This document shows, piece after piece, positions 5,725 through 5,867 of a DNA stretch of 5,867 nt. Within the stretch, counting starts at the first letter, position 1, and each line of letters opens with the position of its first letter. Below the pieces are notes generated by a model that saw only the letters and a program-made list of their open reading frames with translations, ran no database searches and was not told the DNA's origin. The DNA is taken from the NCBI GenBank assembly GCA_947629215.1, contig CANRCU010000151.1:1-5867 (forward strand). The letters are read 5' to 3'. This DNA comes from an uncultured Clostridia bacterium (GTDB taxonomy: Bacteria; Bacillota; Clostridia; Lachnospirales; CAG-274). Both the position numbers and the translations under genes were made by a program.

Positions 5725-5867
5725 TCATATATTATTGTTTATATATGTTATCACGGCTTTAAGGAAAACTTTGTTTGTTGGCCTTTGTTTTGGCATAACA
5801 TTAAATATCTTGACATAGAAACTGTTTGAAGTGTCAAATCCCTGTTCTATTGCATGTCTTATAGAGC
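5725..5867 (-). CDS. Possible C-terminal fragment of a gene running off the right edge (46 aa visible)
   Basis: An open minus-strand frame enters from the right edge and stops at TGA (5725-5727). The visible text includes SIRHAIEQGFDTSNSFYVKI, then FNVMPKQRPTNKVFLKAV. The IRHAIEQGFDTSNSF part resembles the second helix-turn-helix of AraC-family regulators (A...GF..S..F), and a proline follows roughly where the family has its TP..YR motif. That later spacing is about three residues too short, so the resemblance is partial. It could be a degraded regulator, another protein or a chance open frame. The hairpin at 5666-5698 lies just downstream of it. Confidence 0.3.
   Translation of the reverse strand, partial: SIRHAIEQGFDTSNSFYVKIFNVMPKQRPTNKVFLKAVITYINNNI

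Noticed and set aside
5638..5829. 63-aa plus-strand open frame
   Set aside because: It has no ribosome binding site, contains the 13-bp inverted repeat, is antisense to the right-edge frame and reads as a chance AT-rich translation.

Overview
The window looks like chromosomal DNA from a low- to moderate-GC Firmicute, probably a gut-type Clostridia (Oscillospirales or Lachnospirales-like). This rests on three things: a DUF896/YnzC-family small protein, which is characteristic of Firmicutes; AGG-type ribosome binding sites with sigma-A promoters; and three GT2 glycosyltransferases of the kinds found in Gram-positive wall-polysaccharide (rhamnan-like) clusters. The species cannot be named from the sequence alone.

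Left block (about 19-3676, minus strand): one compact operon. A promoter at 3648-3676 precedes a 77-aa DUF896 protein, which overlaps the next gene by 32 nt. Then come a WbbL/RfbN-like GT2, an RgpB-like GT2 (ATGA overlap) and a 500-aa GT2 (17-nt gap). The last carries a second, gutted GT-A domain. A weak, possibly two-way terminator lies at 19-43. The three transferases probably add successive sugars, plausibly rhamnose, to a lipid-linked surface polysaccharide on the cytoplasmic face of the membrane.

Middle block (3585-4647): an intergenic region with divergent promoters, then a plus-strand gene for a short NagA-type N-acetylglucosamine-6-phosphate deacetylase (287 aa). It keeps the metal and catalytic residues but lacks the usual N- and C-terminal beta-sandwich segments. 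Its product, glucosamine-6-phosphate, feeds amino-sugar and wall metabolism.

Right block (4648-5867): a composition break. A TTG-started, very AT-rich gene (161 aa, unrecognised, immunity-protein-like in character) has its own near-consensus promoter, an inverted repeat touching the -35 box and a perfect 9-bp hairpin at the predicted transcript 5' end. It is followed by about 360 nt of probably decayed sequence, including a 13-bp perfect inverted repeat. An open minus-strand frame runs off the right edge. A 12-bp inverted repeat (4688-4699 and 5494-5505) brackets the AT-rich gene. This block looks like an acquired accessory segment. It is the most unusual part of the window, but nothing here proves a new system.
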